64,000 nucleotides of DNA. Origin: Ahniella affigens. Its GTDB lineage: Bacteria > Pseudomonadota > Gammaproteobacteria > Xanthomonadales > Ahniellaceae. The notes beneath the pieces are model-generated. The model was not told the DNA's origin. It saw only the letters and a list, made by a program, of their open reading frames with translations, and made no database searches. Positions 35,820 to 45,098 of this stretch are shown here, in pieces (the first letter of the stretch is position 1; the number at the start of each line of letters is the position of its first letter). The translations under genes and the position numbers were made by a program. The stretch is from positions 744,001 through 808,000 of the forward strand of contig NZ_CP027860.1 of the NCBI RefSeq assembly GCF_003015185.1. Reading direction: 5' to 3'.

Positions 35820-36196
35820 GGGCGACGCGTTCGCACGCCGAAGCGCTCCCCAAATATTTTTTTCTGAATCGTGTCCGGTTGGCGCGAGAATCTCGTTTTA
35901 GGTTGGTAGAGACCGTTCAAGCGCGTGGCGAACTTGCTTTATTGTGCTGTCAGGCTATTGATTTAAAAGGGTCTTTGGCGCGATGGGACGCGCGCCATCA
36001 CGCTTCTGGCCGGGGACGGGCCAGGGTTGGGATGGGGCAGGTGCTTCGGAAACATGCTCGTTGAGCCGTGTCCGATCGCCCGCCCGATCGCAGCGATACC
36101 GGTCAAACCAGACATCAGACCATGGCATCATCCGACGGGCATCCCGCATCGGCATCTGCTTGGTCCGATGTTGATGCTGCCCTTCGGAGACCCGTC
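35820..36196. other. Intergenic region upstream of the globin gene
   Basis: No gene is recognised. The strand upstream of the globin start has an AT-rich patch (AAATATTTTTTT near 35852) and a possible weak promoter, TTGCTT-N17-ATTGAT, around 35934. No convincing FNR or NsrR site was seen. Confidence 0.3.
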
Positions 36197-36670
36197 ATGA
36201 ACGCCGCGGCTGAATCGTTCGTCCAAGACCTGCTCAGCAAAACCGATCACCCGATTCTGAAGCACAGCCTGAGCAACGTGGCGAGCGATCCGGCGGCGTT
36301 TGCCGGCCGGTTCTATGCCAATCTGTTTGCCGCCATGCCCGGGCTGCGCGTGCTGTTTCCGGCCGACTTGAGCGAGCAGCAGATGAAGCTGGCGCAGACG
36401 TTGGCGATGGTCGTGTCGGGCCTGGATGAGTCCGATGCCATGGTGCCGCTCCTCCGACGCCTCGGCGCCGCTCATCGCGGCTATGGCACGAAGCCCGCGC
36501 ACTACCAAGTCGTCGGCGATGTGCTGATCAAGACGTTGAGCGACACCTGCGGGCCGGATTGGAATGACGATCTGGAGCGTTCCTGGCAGCGTCTGTACCA
36601 ATGGGTAGCCGCGAACATGATTGCCGGCGCCCAGGCGGCCGCGCACGCTGGGGCGAAACCAAAGTTCTAA
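36197..36670 (+). CDS. Single-domain bacterial globin
   Basis: The product is 157 aa. ATG 36197 has CGGAGA just upstream. It resembles Vitreoscilla-type haemoglobin or the globin domain of flavohaemoglobin. FYANLFAAMPGLRVLFP is the CD-corner region, a Gln-rich E helix follows (LSEQQMKLAQ), and His in GAAHRGYGTKPAHYQVVG is the probable proximal F8 ligand. There is no FAD/NAD reductase domain. It may bind O2 or NO. It is followed 97 bp later by the ECF sigma gene but is probably separate. Confidence 0.88.
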   Translation: MNAAAESFVQDLLSKTDHPILKHSLSNVASDPAAFAGRFYANLFAAMPGLRVLFPADLSEQQMKLAQTLAMVVSGLDESDAMVPLLRRLGAAHRGYGTKPAHYQVVGDVLIKTLSDTCGPDWNDDLERSWQRLYQWVAANMIAGAQAAAHAGAKPKF

Positions 36671-36767
36671 GGCGCACGCGTTCGATCGAGGTTTTTGCGC
36701 GCGCCGCCTTGCAATCCAATGGCGCCAATCAGGCACAATCAAGAACGTCCCAACTCGGGTTTCGGAT

Positions 36768-37331
36768 ATGGCGGATCGCCCACAACTTACCCAACTGCTC
36801 GCGGCGTCTGCCAAAGGCGATGCGATCGCCCAGGGCCAGGTCTACTCAGCCGCCTACGATGAGCTCCGGCGCATCGCGCGCGGCACACTCAGGCAGAACG
36901 CCGGCTCGGTCACCATGAATCCGAGTACCTTGGTGCATGAGGCGTACCTGAAGATCTCCGGTGATGCCGATCGCACGATTAACGACAGTCAGCACTTTTT
37001 CTCGCTGCTCGCGCGCGCGATGCGGCAGATCATCATTGATCTCGGGCGCCAGCATTCCACTGTCAAACATGGGCATGGCATGGCCCGCACGCAGCTGACC
37101 GAAGGGATCGATCAGGGCGGCGCGCGTCTCGAAGACTTGATGTCGATCGATGATGCGCTGACGAAGCTTGCTGCCGTCGACACGGAACTCGCCGACTTGG
37201 TCGAACTGCACTTCTTCGCCGGCCTGAGCTTTGTCGAAATCGCCAACATGCGCGGGGTGACCGAGCGAACCGTCCGCCGCCATTGGGACACGGCCAAGGC
37301 GTTTTTGCTCGACGCCATGCCCTTGATCTGA
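36768..37331 (+). CDS. ECF-like RNA polymerase sigma factor (ECF43-type, kinase-linked)
   Basis: The product is 187 aa. It begins MADRPQLTQLLAASAKGDAI and contains the region-2-like segment YDELRRIARGTLRQN, then NPSTLVHEAYLKI, FFSLLARAMRQIIIDLGRQ and a region 4 helix-turn-helix (LSFVEIANMRGVTERTVRRHW). This matches the sigma factors found directly upstream of Ser/Thr kinase genes in Xanthomonadales and planctomycetes, which lack anti-sigma genes. The kinase gene starts 12 bp downstream. Activation by the partner kinase is inferred from context. Confidence 0.9.
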   Translation: MADRPQLTQLLAASAKGDAIAQGQVYSAAYDELRRIARGTLRQNAGSVTMNPSTLVHEAYLKISGDADRTINDSQHFFSLLARAMRQIIIDLGRQHSTVKHGHGMARTQLTEGIDQGGARLEDLMSIDDALTKLAAVDTELADLVELHFFAGLSFVEIANMRGVTERTVRRHWDTAKAFLLDAMPLI

Positions 37332-37343
37332 GCCTGCTTGCGC

Positions 37344-39968
37344 ATGGATGCCGACCGCTGGAAGCAACTCCGCAAGCTGCTCGATCAGGCGTTGGACCTG
37401 GAATCGGAGCAGCGGGCGCAGTTTGCTAACGCGGTCGCCGATGAGTCGTTGCGCGCCGATTTGCAGCGCATGCTGGCGCGGCATGATCACACCACCCCAC
37501 TTGATCGACCGGCGGCGGTACTTGCCGCTGAGGTTATTGTCGAGCGCGCGCCGAGAGATTGGGATCGCGAACAGATCGGTCGGCGTGTCGGGGCGTTTGT
37601 CCTCGACGATCTGATCGGCTCAGGCGGGATGGGGACGGTGTATCGCGCGCATCGTGTTGATGGCCGCTTGAACCAGATGGTCGCCATCAAATTGGTGCTG
37701 TCGGCGCACCCGGGCCTGCGCGACCGATTCAGGAAGGAGCAGGAAATCGTTGCGGGGCTCAGGCATCCGAACATCGCGCAGTTGATCGACGCAGGCGAAT
37801 CCGAAGACGGGATCCCCTATTTGGCGATGGAATATGTCGAAGGGGTCAGCATCACCGAGTTCTGTCGGCAGCGGCTACCGGACGCCGGGTCGCGTATCCG
37901 CCTGATGTTGCGCGTGGCGTCGGCGTTGTCGCACGCGCATCGCAACTTGGTCATTCATCGCGACATTAAACCTTCAAACATACTGGTCACCGAAGATGGA
38001 CTGCCGATACTGCTGGACTTTGGCATTGCCAAACTCGTCGGCGAAGATCGCTTCCGACCCGTTACGGCGCAGCGCTTGGGGCCCATGACGCCGGCCTATG
38101 CCGCGCCGGAGCAATTTCGCGGCGGGATGATTTCGGTCGCTACCGACGTGTATCAGTTCGGGGCGTTGCTGTATCGGGTGTTGACTGGGCAGCTGCCGTA
38201 TGCGGCCGACCCACATGACGCGATCAATTGGGGCCGGGCCGTGCTGGAATCCGACCCGATCACCCTCAGCCGCGCGATCACGCAGGCGCGTTTGGAGGAG
38301 AACACCGATGCGTCACGCGAAGCAGTCAAGACGCTGAGCCGCGACATCAATCGCGATCTTGATGCCATTCTGCGAACCGCGCTGTCGAAAGAGCCGAGCC
38401 GTCGCTATCCCTCCATCGACGCGATGGTCGCCGACCTCGAAGCGTTTCTTGATGGCCGGCCAGTGGTGGCGCGCCATGGCGATCGTTGGTATCACCTGAC
38501 GCGCTTCTTGCGCCGGCACTGGCTGTCGACCGCCATCGGTAGTCTTTCCGCGCTCGGCTTGATCACCTTGACGGCGTTGTCCTGGCAGTTTGCGGTCAAG
38601 GCCCAACGCGAGGCCGAACGCGCTACGCTGGCCGTCGACTTTCTGAATCAGGTGATGGATGCGATCGATCCGATCGATGGACTTGGTCACCGTAGCAGCG
38701 CTGAAGACGTGCTGAAACACGCCTTGTCCAGGTTTCAGGGGGAGATGGCTGATCATCCCGACTTGCGGGCGCCGCTCGTGATCAAGTTGGCGATCACGTT
38801 TGCCAATATTGGTCAGCCGGATGAAGCGTACCCACTGTTCCAATCGGCCCTCGATGAGTTCCTGAAGACCGAGGCCGACCCGCTGCAAAAAGCCGAGGCG
38901 CTGGAACGTGGCGCGTTCTCGGCGTATCGGAGTGGCCACGGCGAGCAGGCCAAACTCTGGACCGACGAGGCGGAGCTTCTGGTCAAGGGAGACTCGGCCA
39001 AGGCCTATTGGATTCGCGATGGCATTGCGTTCAACCGTTGGATTGTCGTTCGGGACAGTGGCGACAATGCAGAGGGGCTCGCGATGGCCGATGTGGCATT
39101 GCAAGCGGCGCGCGATGCCCCCGAAGCGGTGCGTGACCGGATCGTTCAGCGCGCGCTGCAGCGCACGGGTGTTTCGGCAGCGACGTCTGGCAATTTGATC
39201 CGCGCAGAAGCGGATCTTCGTGAGAGCCTTGGCTTGGCGCGCAGACTGTACGGTGAGGATCGCTACATGACATTGCGCGCCCGGAGCGCACTCGCCTGGT
39301 TCATGACCATCAAGGGTGAGCCGGCACGGGCACTCGTGGAGTTCAATACCGTGTGCCCGCGCCTGAAGGAATTGCTTGGCCCAATGGCGTTTGATTACGG
39401 GTCGTGTGTGTACAACACCGGTAATGCGCTGATGGCCACCAAGCAAAATCAAAAAGCCATCGATGCCTATCGCGAGGTGGCCAGTATCTACGCCGGGAAC
39501 ACCAGCAACGCTGCCGTGCAGGTGGGTTGGGCCTTGCAGAACGTTGCACTGCTGCAGCATGCGGATGGCCATTACGAAGCAGCCCGTACGACCTGGAATG
39601 AAGTCGAGAAATCATGGTCGCAACAATTGCCGAGTGGTGCGCCAGTGCTGACCGAGTATCGGTTCAATCGCGCCAAGACCGAGCTGGCGCTGCATGATTG
39701 GGACGCCGCGGACCGGTTGTTGACACGAATGTTGCTGGATGAGCCGTATTTGATCGGGCACCCGACCGAGAATGCCTATGCGCTCTATATGGTGGGCCAG
39801 ATCGCCGAACAGAAGGACGACCGCATCCGGGCCGAACTCGCCTATGAGGACGCGCTGGCAGTGATTGCCAAAGATCCAGCGACACTGGAGGCAGCCTGGT
39901 TGCCGGCCGATCTAGCTGACCTGCGGGCGCGACGTCAGCAACTGCAACAGCCGGAGTCTGGGCGCTGA
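37344..39968 (+). CDS. Transmembrane Ser/Thr protein kinase with TPR-like C-terminal region
   Basis: The product is 874 aa from ATG 37344; TTG 37338 is possible. Residues ~1-80 are a helical N-terminal region. The kinase domain (~83-360) is complete: IGSGGMGTVY, Lys116 in MVAIKLV, HRDIKPSN with Asp207, DFGIA at 225-229, and APEQF. One membrane segment follows (WLSTAIGSLSALGLITLTAL, ~residue 400). The remaining ~450 residues look like TPR helices and are predicted periplasmic. It is paired with the sigma gene 12 bp upstream, suggesting phosphorylation-controlled transcription. The signal sensed is unknown. Confidence 0.92.
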   Translation: MDADRWKQLRKLLDQALDLESEQRAQFANAVADESLRADLQRMLARHDHTTPLDRPAAVLAAEVIVERAPRDWDREQIGRRVGAFVLDDLIGSGGMGTVYRAHRVDGRLNQMVAIKLVLSAHPGLRDRFRKEQEIVAGLRHPNIAQLIDAGESEDGIPYLAMEYVEGVSITEFCRQRLPDAGSRIRLMLRVASALSHAHRNLVIHRDIKPSNILVTEDGLPILLDFGIAKLVGEDRFRPVTAQRLGPMTPAYAAPEQFRGGMISVATDVYQFGALLYRVLTGQLPYAADPHDAINWGRAVLESDPITLSRAITQARLEENTDASREAVKTLSRDINRDLDAILRTALSKEPSRRYPSIDAMVADLEAFLDGRPVVARHGDRWYHLTRFLRRHWLSTAIGSLSALGLITLTALSWQFAVKAQREAERATLAVDFLNQVMDAIDPIDGLGHRSSAEDVLKHALSRFQGEMADHPDLRAPLVIKLAITFANIGQPDEAYPLFQSALDEFLKTEADPLQKAEALERGAFSAYRSGHGEQAKLWTDEAELLVKGDSAKAYWIRDGIAFNRWIVVRDSGDNAEGLAMADVALQAARDAPEAVRDRIVQRALQRTGVSAATSGNLIRAEADLRESLGLARRLYGEDRYMTLRARSALAWFMTIKGEPARALVEFNTVCPRLKELLGPMAFDYGSCVYNTGNALMATKQNQKAIDAYREVASIYAGNTSNAAVQVGWALQNVALLQHADGHYEAARTTWNEVEKSWSQQLPSGAPVLTEYRFNRAKTELALHDWDAADRLLTRMLLDEPYLIGHPTENAYALYMVGQIAEQKDDRIRAELAYEDALAVIAKDPATLEAAWLPADLADLRARRQQLQQPESGR

Positions 39969-39990
39969 CTCGCTGAGACCGCCCCGCCTA

Positions 39991-40446
39991 CAAGCAGTAG
40001 GTGATCTTGCGTCAAGAATGGTTCGAGGCGGTGGTTTTTGTGGGAGCGGCTTCAGCCGCGAACGGTGATGCCGCAGTATTGGTTCGGGCCTGAAGGCCCT
40101 CCCACAAGCAGTAGGTGATCTTCCGGCAAGAATGGTTCGAGGCGGTGGTTCTTGTAGGAGCGGCTTCAGCCGCGAACGGCGATGCCGCAAGATTGGTTCG
40201 GGCCTGAAGGCCCTCCTACAAGCAGTAGGTGATCTTGCGGCAAGAATGGTTCGAGGCGGTGGTTTTTGTAGGAGCGGCTGCAGCCGCGAACGGCGATGCC
40301 GCAAGATTGGTTCGGGCCTGAAGGGCCTCCTACAAGCAGTAGGTGATCTTGCGGCAAGGATGGTTCGAGGCGGTGGTGTTTGTGGGAGCGGCTTCAGCCG
40401 CGAACGGCGATGCTGCAAGATTGGTTCGGGCCTGAAGGCCCTTCCA
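39991..40446. repeat. Four tandem copies of a 114-bp REP-containing unit
   Basis: Units start at 39991, 40105, 40219 and 40333 with CAAGCAGTAGGTGATCTT. Each holds a GTAGGAGCGGCTTCAGCCGCGAAC palindrome and an inverted GGGCCTGAAGGCCCTCCTAC palindrome, so the unit is a REP doublet. Divergence between copies is a few substitutions. Open frames across the array (both strands) are artefacts of the repetition. It fills the 39969-40462 spacer between convergent kinase and ppc genes. Confidence 0.95.
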
Positions 40447-40462
40447 GCGCTCCGCGCGCAGA

Positions 40463-43180
40463 TCAACCGGTGTTCTGCAGTGCCTGCGACACACCTTGCA
40501 CGCACGTGATCAGCGCACGCAGCAGGTCGCCCTCGGGGCGATCCTCGGCACGCCAGCGCGCGAGCAAGTCTGCTTGCAACAGGCTCATCGGATCGACATA
40601 GGGATTGCGCAGCCGAATCGAGCGCGCGAGGCGTGGATCATTTGCCAAGAGTTCCCGTTCGGTGATCTCGCCAAGCAACGCACGGGTGCGGGCATGCTCG
40701 TCCTGAATGATGGGATAGAACTGCGCGTGCAGGGGGCCCGACAACTGCGAAAACACTTGCGCAATCGCCATATCCGACTTGGCTACGACCATTTCGACAT
40801 CGCTAAGCAACGTCTGAAAGAAGCGCCAGTCCTTAGCCATGGCGCGCATGAAGGGCAGGCCCTGTTGCGCGATGCCGGCTTCGATCGCGCTGCCCAGGCC
40901 AAACCAACCAGGCAGCACGCAACGTGATTGCGTCCAGGCGAATACCCACGGAATCGCACGCAAGTCGCGGATCGCAGCGCCACCGCGACGCGCCGGGCGC
41001 GAGCCGAGCGACATGCGCTCAATGACATCGATCGGTGTCGCGGCACGAAAGTACTGCACAAATTCCTGCTGCTCACCCACCAATTGCCGATAGCGTGCGA
41101 GCGAGCGGTCGGCCATGCCGGCCATCGCTTCATGCCAAACCGGCTCGCGTGCATCGGCCTTTGGCGGCGACAGGGCGACATTGAACACCGAGGCGCTCGT
41201 CTGCGCCAGGGTGCGCAAAGCCAGTGCGTCGATCCCGAACTTGCGATGGATGACTTCGCCTTGCTCGGTCACCCGTAACCGGCCGTTCATGGTGCCGAGC
41301 GGCGCGGCATTGATGGCTGCCGTGGATTTGCCGCCACCGCGACTCACCGTGCCGCCGCGGCCATGGAAGAACTCTAGGGTCATGCCGAACTCGGTCGCCA
41401 ATGCGAGTAGCGAGGTCTGCGCCGTTTCGAGTGCAAAGCGCGCGGTCAGCAGACCGCCATCCTTTGCCGAGTCCGAGTAGCCCAGCATGACGAACTGGCG
41501 ATTGCCACGCGCCAGCAAATGCCCGCGGTAGACCGAATCATTGAACAGCGCCCGCATCGTACCCGGAGCGGCGCGCAGATCCTCGATGGTTTCGAACAGC
41601 GGCGCTACGTCCAGACAGACATGGCCGCTGGGATCGATCAGCCCACCCGAGCGCGCCAGCGCGAGAACGGTCAGCACATCAGCGGCACTCGCGGCCATGC
41701 TGATGATGAAGAGGCCCAGCGCCTGCTCGCCGTAGCGATGCCGGGACTCGGTCAAGGTCGCAAACACCTGCTTGACCCGGGCGAGCTGCGGTTCATGAAT
41801 CTCTTGCGCGGCGATCGCTTTGCCAGCCGCGAGATCGGCGATACGCGCCGCAGGTTCGGCATGCGCGGCCAACTCCGGGTCGCAGGCCTTCAGCACGCGC
41901 GAGAGCACGCGGCTGTCCTGGCGCACATCGAGGCGAGCCAGATGAAAACCGAATACGCGAATGCGCCAGCGCAATCGCCGCACTGCGAATGCACCGGCAT
42001 GCTGGCCCTTGTTGGCGATCAGGCTGTCTTCAATGAGCGCGAGATCATCGAGGAACTCGCTTGCACTGCGATACGCATATTCGCGTTCGTCGACAATGCC
42101 CTCAACGCGCGCACGAATCAATCGGAGCAGCACGCGATAGGGCATGTCGCGATGCCGAGGGCTGATCTGCGCCGCGATCGCTGGCAGGCGCAGCAGGTAG
42201 GCATCGCGACGTTGCATGATGGTGTCCGAAACGCTGACCAGATTCTCGGTCTGGCTCAACAGGCCGCCGATTTGATGGAGATCACCCGCGTAGCGCTTGA
42301 CGATCAGCTTGCGCTGATGCGCGAGCGTTTCCGCAATGGTCTCGGGGCCGACGTTTGGATTGCCATCCATGTCGCCGCCGACCCATGTCGCAAAGCGCAG
42401 AATCCGCGGCAAGTCTGGCTGCAGACCGAACTTGCGCTGGAAGCCATCGAGCAGCACTTCGTAGAAGATCGGCAGAATCCGGTAAATGGGTTCAAGCAGA
42501 TAGTGCGTCACATGATCGCGCTCGTCGCTGACCCCAGGCTTGACGGGCGACAACGTTGCCGTCTGCCAGCCCGCGGTCAGCGCCGTGCGCATGCGCGCCC
42601 AATCGGTGCTGCTTTCGCCGGGCGTGCGCAGGCCGCTGATTTCGGCAAGCAGGCAGCGGACGATCTCCTCTTCCTTCTGCAGCAACGATTGCCGGACGGC
42701 TTCGGTGGGATGCGCGGTGAAGACCGGTTCGATGTCGAGCTCGGCAAACTTGGCGAGCACCTGGTCGGCGTCGAATCCGAGTGCCTGCGCTCGCGTCAGT
42801 GCCTCATGCAATCCGCCGGGCTGGTCGCCACCCACCTGGATTTGGTAATCGCGCCGACGCCGGATGCGATGCACGCGCTCGGCGACATTGACGACTTGGA
42901 AGTAAGTGGCGAACGCCCGAGCCAAGCGTTCGGCCTCGGCCGGTGGCTTGCCCTGGACCGCATCAAACAACATGCCGACAGGCAGCGCGGCCTCACGACG
43001 CCGGATCGCATCGGTTCGCAGGCGCTCGACTTCCCGATAGAAGTCCTCACCCAATTGCTCCGCGAGCATGGCCCCAACGAGCGCGCCCAGTCGGCGCACA
43101 TCGTCCTTCAAAGGCCCGTCCACCGGCGGAAACTCGACCTCACGCAGGCGATCCTGGTCCATGTTGTCTGATCCTTGCAT
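40463..43180 (-). CDS. ppc: Phosphoenolpyruvate carboxylase
   Basis: The product is 905 aa. ATG 43180 was chosen because GGAGG lies 6 nt upstream; the ATG at 43186 directly abuts it. The enzyme carboxylates PEP to oxaloacetate, replenishing the TCA cycle. Motifs are VFTAHPTEAVRQSL with the catalytic His, TWVGGDMDGNP, VMLGYSDSAKDGG, FHGRGGTVSRGGG, and RRGGAAIRDLRAIPWVFAWTQ. The C-terminus ends in NTG, as usual. It is convergent with the kinase gene across the repeat array. Confidence 0.97.
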   Translation of the reverse strand: MQGSDNMDQDRLREVEFPPVDGPLKDDVRRLGALVGAMLAEQLGEDFYREVERLRTDAIRRREAALPVGMLFDAVQGKPPAEAERLARAFATYFQVVNVAERVHRIRRRRDYQIQVGGDQPGGLHEALTRAQALGFDADQVLAKFAELDIEPVFTAHPTEAVRQSLLQKEEEIVRCLLAEISGLRTPGESSTDWARMRTALTAGWQTATLSPVKPGVSDERDHVTHYLLEPIYRILPIFYEVLLDGFQRKFGLQPDLPRILRFATWVGGDMDGNPNVGPETIAETLAHQRKLIVKRYAGDLHQIGGLLSQTENLVSVSDTIMQRRDAYLLRLPAIAAQISPRHRDMPYRVLLRLIRARVEGIVDEREYAYRSASEFLDDLALIEDSLIANKGQHAGAFAVRRLRWRIRVFGFHLARLDVRQDSRVLSRVLKACDPELAAHAEPAARIADLAAGKAIAAQEIHEPQLARVKQVFATLTESRHRYGEQALGLFIISMAASAADVLTVLALARSGGLIDPSGHVCLDVAPLFETIEDLRAAPGTMRALFNDSVYRGHLLARGNRQFVMLGYSDSAKDGGLLTARFALETAQTSLLALATEFGMTLEFFHGRGGTVSRGGGKSTAAINAAPLGTMNGRLRVTEQGEVIHRKFGIDALALRTLAQTSASVFNVALSPPKADAREPVWHEAMAGMADRSLARYRQLVGEQQEFVQYFRAATPIDVIERMSLGSRPARRGGAAIRDLRAIPWVFAWTQSRCVLPGWFGLGSAIEAGIAQQGLPFMRAMAKDWRFFQTLLSDVEMVVAKSDMAIAQVFSQLSGPLHAQFYPIIQDEHARTRALLGEITERELLANDPRLARSIRLRNPYVDPMSLLQADLLARWRAEDRPEGDLLRALITCVQGVSQALQNTG

Positions 43181-43401
43181 TGCCATCCTCCGATCTTGCC
43201 AAAGCCTATGCCGCGCACCGTAGCGGCAAATTGGCATAAGCGGGGGGAATTCGTATGCAAGACGCAATCTGAACAATCTCTGATCCGGGACTCGCCACGA
43301 ATGGACTGGACTGCGCAACTGGACAGGTCATTCCAAAACCCCATAAATTCGCGTCGGAATCAGCGTCCAGCGCGCGGGCGCCGTCGAATTGAGGAATGAT
43401 G

Positions 43402-43917
43402 ATGTCAGAGCATTCGCTGCCGCAGTCGATCCAGTATCTGCTGCAGGTGGAACAACTAAATGGCGAGCATGTTCTGTCGCTGCTCGAGCCCGCTGATCTC
43501 GATACCCAGGGCGCGCTGTTCGATTTGTTGCAGCAAGAATCGTTCTGGGATCGGATCAACCCATCGCTCGATCATGCTGTCCTCGATCGGCTGTACATTG
43601 AGTATTTGCTTCAGTGTGTCATCCAAGGTCGTGAAAGCGATTGGTGCGAATCTCGGTATCTCGCTTGCTATGGTCTGAATGCGATCATCCGCGATCGCTT
43701 TCAAAACAACGATCTTGCCGGTTTCACCGAGCTCCAGCAGGCATTGGCTAGGCTCTATCGGGATTTCGGTGAGCCCGTGCGCGACGCGGTCGTCAACGGC
43801 TGTCTGGAGCATTTGTTTGATGACCCGGCGATACGCGCGGCATTCTCGGACTGGCAATCAGATGCAGTGCTGCACGAGGCTTATCTCCGAGGTTGTCAGT
43901 TCAGCGCGACGTCTTGA
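43402..43917 (+). CDS. Unrecognised helical protein
   Basis: The product is 171 aa. Three ATGs in a row (43396, 43399, 43402) follow GAGGA; the third has the best spacing. The sequence is acidic and Leu-rich with no signal peptide or membrane segment: QSIQYLLQVEQLNGEH, SFWDRINPSLDHAVLDRL, FGEPVRDAVVNGCLEHLFDD. It looks like an all-helical cytoplasmic protein. I do not recognise a family. The codon use and single copy position between ppc and a repeat element suggest an accessory gene. Confidence 0.65.
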   Translation: MSEHSLPQSIQYLLQVEQLNGEHVLSLLEPADLDTQGALFDLLQQESFWDRINPSLDHAVLDRLYIEYLLQCVIQGRESDWCESRYLACYGLNAIIRDRFQNNDLAGFTELQQALARLYRDFGEPVRDAVVNGCLEHLFDDPAIRAAFSDWQSDAVLHEAYLRGCQFSATS

Positions 43918-44089
43918 GCCGAGTTGTGCGGCTTGAACAGTGCGGCAGAAACTGAGGTGTTCCCAAGTACCGCCGTTCTCGTTCGCCACTGCGGGAACTT
44001 GTGTGGGAGGGCCAGTCGCACCGAAGATGCGCTCATTCGCGCATCAAACTGGCAGCGACGATGAGCGATTTTAACGACGGCACAGTGTG

Positions 44090-44191
44090 GCAAGTAGCCC
44101 TCTCCCCAGCCCTCTCCCACTCGCGTGGGAGAGGGAGCATTTCTCCCTCCCCCGCGATCGCGGGGGAGGGCCCGGGGAGGGGGCTACTTGC
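44090..44191. repeat. Second full copy of the GCAAGTAGCCC palindromic element
   Basis: 102 bp in reverse orientation relative to 22208-22308. Both hairpins and both terminal repeats are kept. The flank CGACGGCACA before GCAAGTAGCCC (44076 on) is also shared, in inverted form, with the 22208 copy, so the mobile or copied unit may exceed the palindrome. The rest of the 43918-44371 spacer has no recognisable gene. Confidence 0.92.
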
Positions 44192-44371
44192 GGCCAGAAT
44201 CATCACTGCCCGCAGCTTTTTTGGTTAGCAAGACTCTATGGGTTGTGGCGTGTTTGTTGAGGCGGTATTCAGGCTCGAATCAACCTTGCCATGAGTGCCA
44301 TCAGCAGCGACTGCGGCTCCAACCAAGAACACACTAGAATCGAGAATCCGATCCGACGCTGGAGTGCTGCC

Positions 44372-45040
44372 ATGCCCACGCCATCATTCGTACCGCTATT
44401 GTCGTACCAACGACTGCCCGAGCCCGAGATGCTCGCGCAGGCGACCGCGTTCGCCGAGCGTATGGCAACTCGTCGAACCGTGCGGGACTTCTCCACCGAT
44501 CCGGTACCTCAGGCAGTGATCGAGCAAGCCCTGCGTGCCGCCATCACTGCACCCAGTGGCGCGAATCAGCAACCTTGGCGCTTTGTCGCGATCAAAGACC
44601 CCAGCATCAAGAAGCAGATTAGAGAGGCAGCCGAAGCCGAGGAGCGGGAGTTCTACGAACATCGCGCACCGGATGAATGGCTGGCGGCGCTGGCGCCGCT
44701 TGGTACCGATGCCGAGAAACCATTCCTGGAGCGGGCGCCGTGGTTGATTGCGATCTTCTACGAGCGCTTCGGTCTGGATGATCAAGGCGAGAAAGTGAAG
44801 CGCTACTATCCGCACGAATCCGTTGGTCTGGCGTCCGGGCTACTCATCGCGGCCCTGCATCAGGCCGGACTCGCGACACTCACGCACACACCGAGCCCGA
44901 TGGGATTCTTGAACGACATTCTTGGTCGCGGCAAAAACGAGATGCCGTATCTGCTGTTGGTGGTGGGCTATCCGGAACCTGATTGCCAAGTGCCCAATAT
45001 CTCGCGCCTGCCGTTTGAGACAACGGTGCAGTTTCGTTGA
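44372..45040 (+). CDS. Nitroreductase family protein
   Basis: The product is 222 aa. ATG 44372 has GGAG 7 nt upstream. FMN-binding nitroreductase motifs are present: [13 protein letters not shown] at the N-terminus (phosphate-binding Arg), [35 protein letters not shown] and [12 protein letters not shown] near the end. Such enzymes reduce nitroaromatics, quinones or flavins with NAD(P)H, and some act in iodotyrosine-type dehalogenation. The substrate cannot be told from sequence. It is convergent with the AAA ATPase gene. Confidence 0.9.
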   Translation: MPTPSFVPLLSYQRLPEPEMLAQATAFAERMATRRTVRDFSTDPVPQAVIEQALRAAITAPSGANQQPWRFVAIKDPSIKKQIREAAEAEEREFYEHRAPDEWLAALAPLGTDAEKPFLERAPWLIAIFYERFGLDDQGEKVKRYYPHESVGLASGLLIAALHQAGLATLTHTPSPMGFLNDILGRGKNEMPYLLLVVGYPEPDCQVPNISRLPFETTVQFR

Positions 45041-45098
45041 GGAACAACAGTGCCTGCAAAATATCTGGGCGCCGGACAACTCAGTCTTAGACCGGCGA

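Noticed and set aside
35934-35975. FNR-type operator upstream of the globin
   Set aside because: TTGAT is present but the inverted half-site ATCAA at the right spacing is not.
39912-40509. Open frames on both strands across the 114-bp repeats (about 125-200 codons)
   Set aside because: They are repetitive translations of the REP array with no independent coding evidence.
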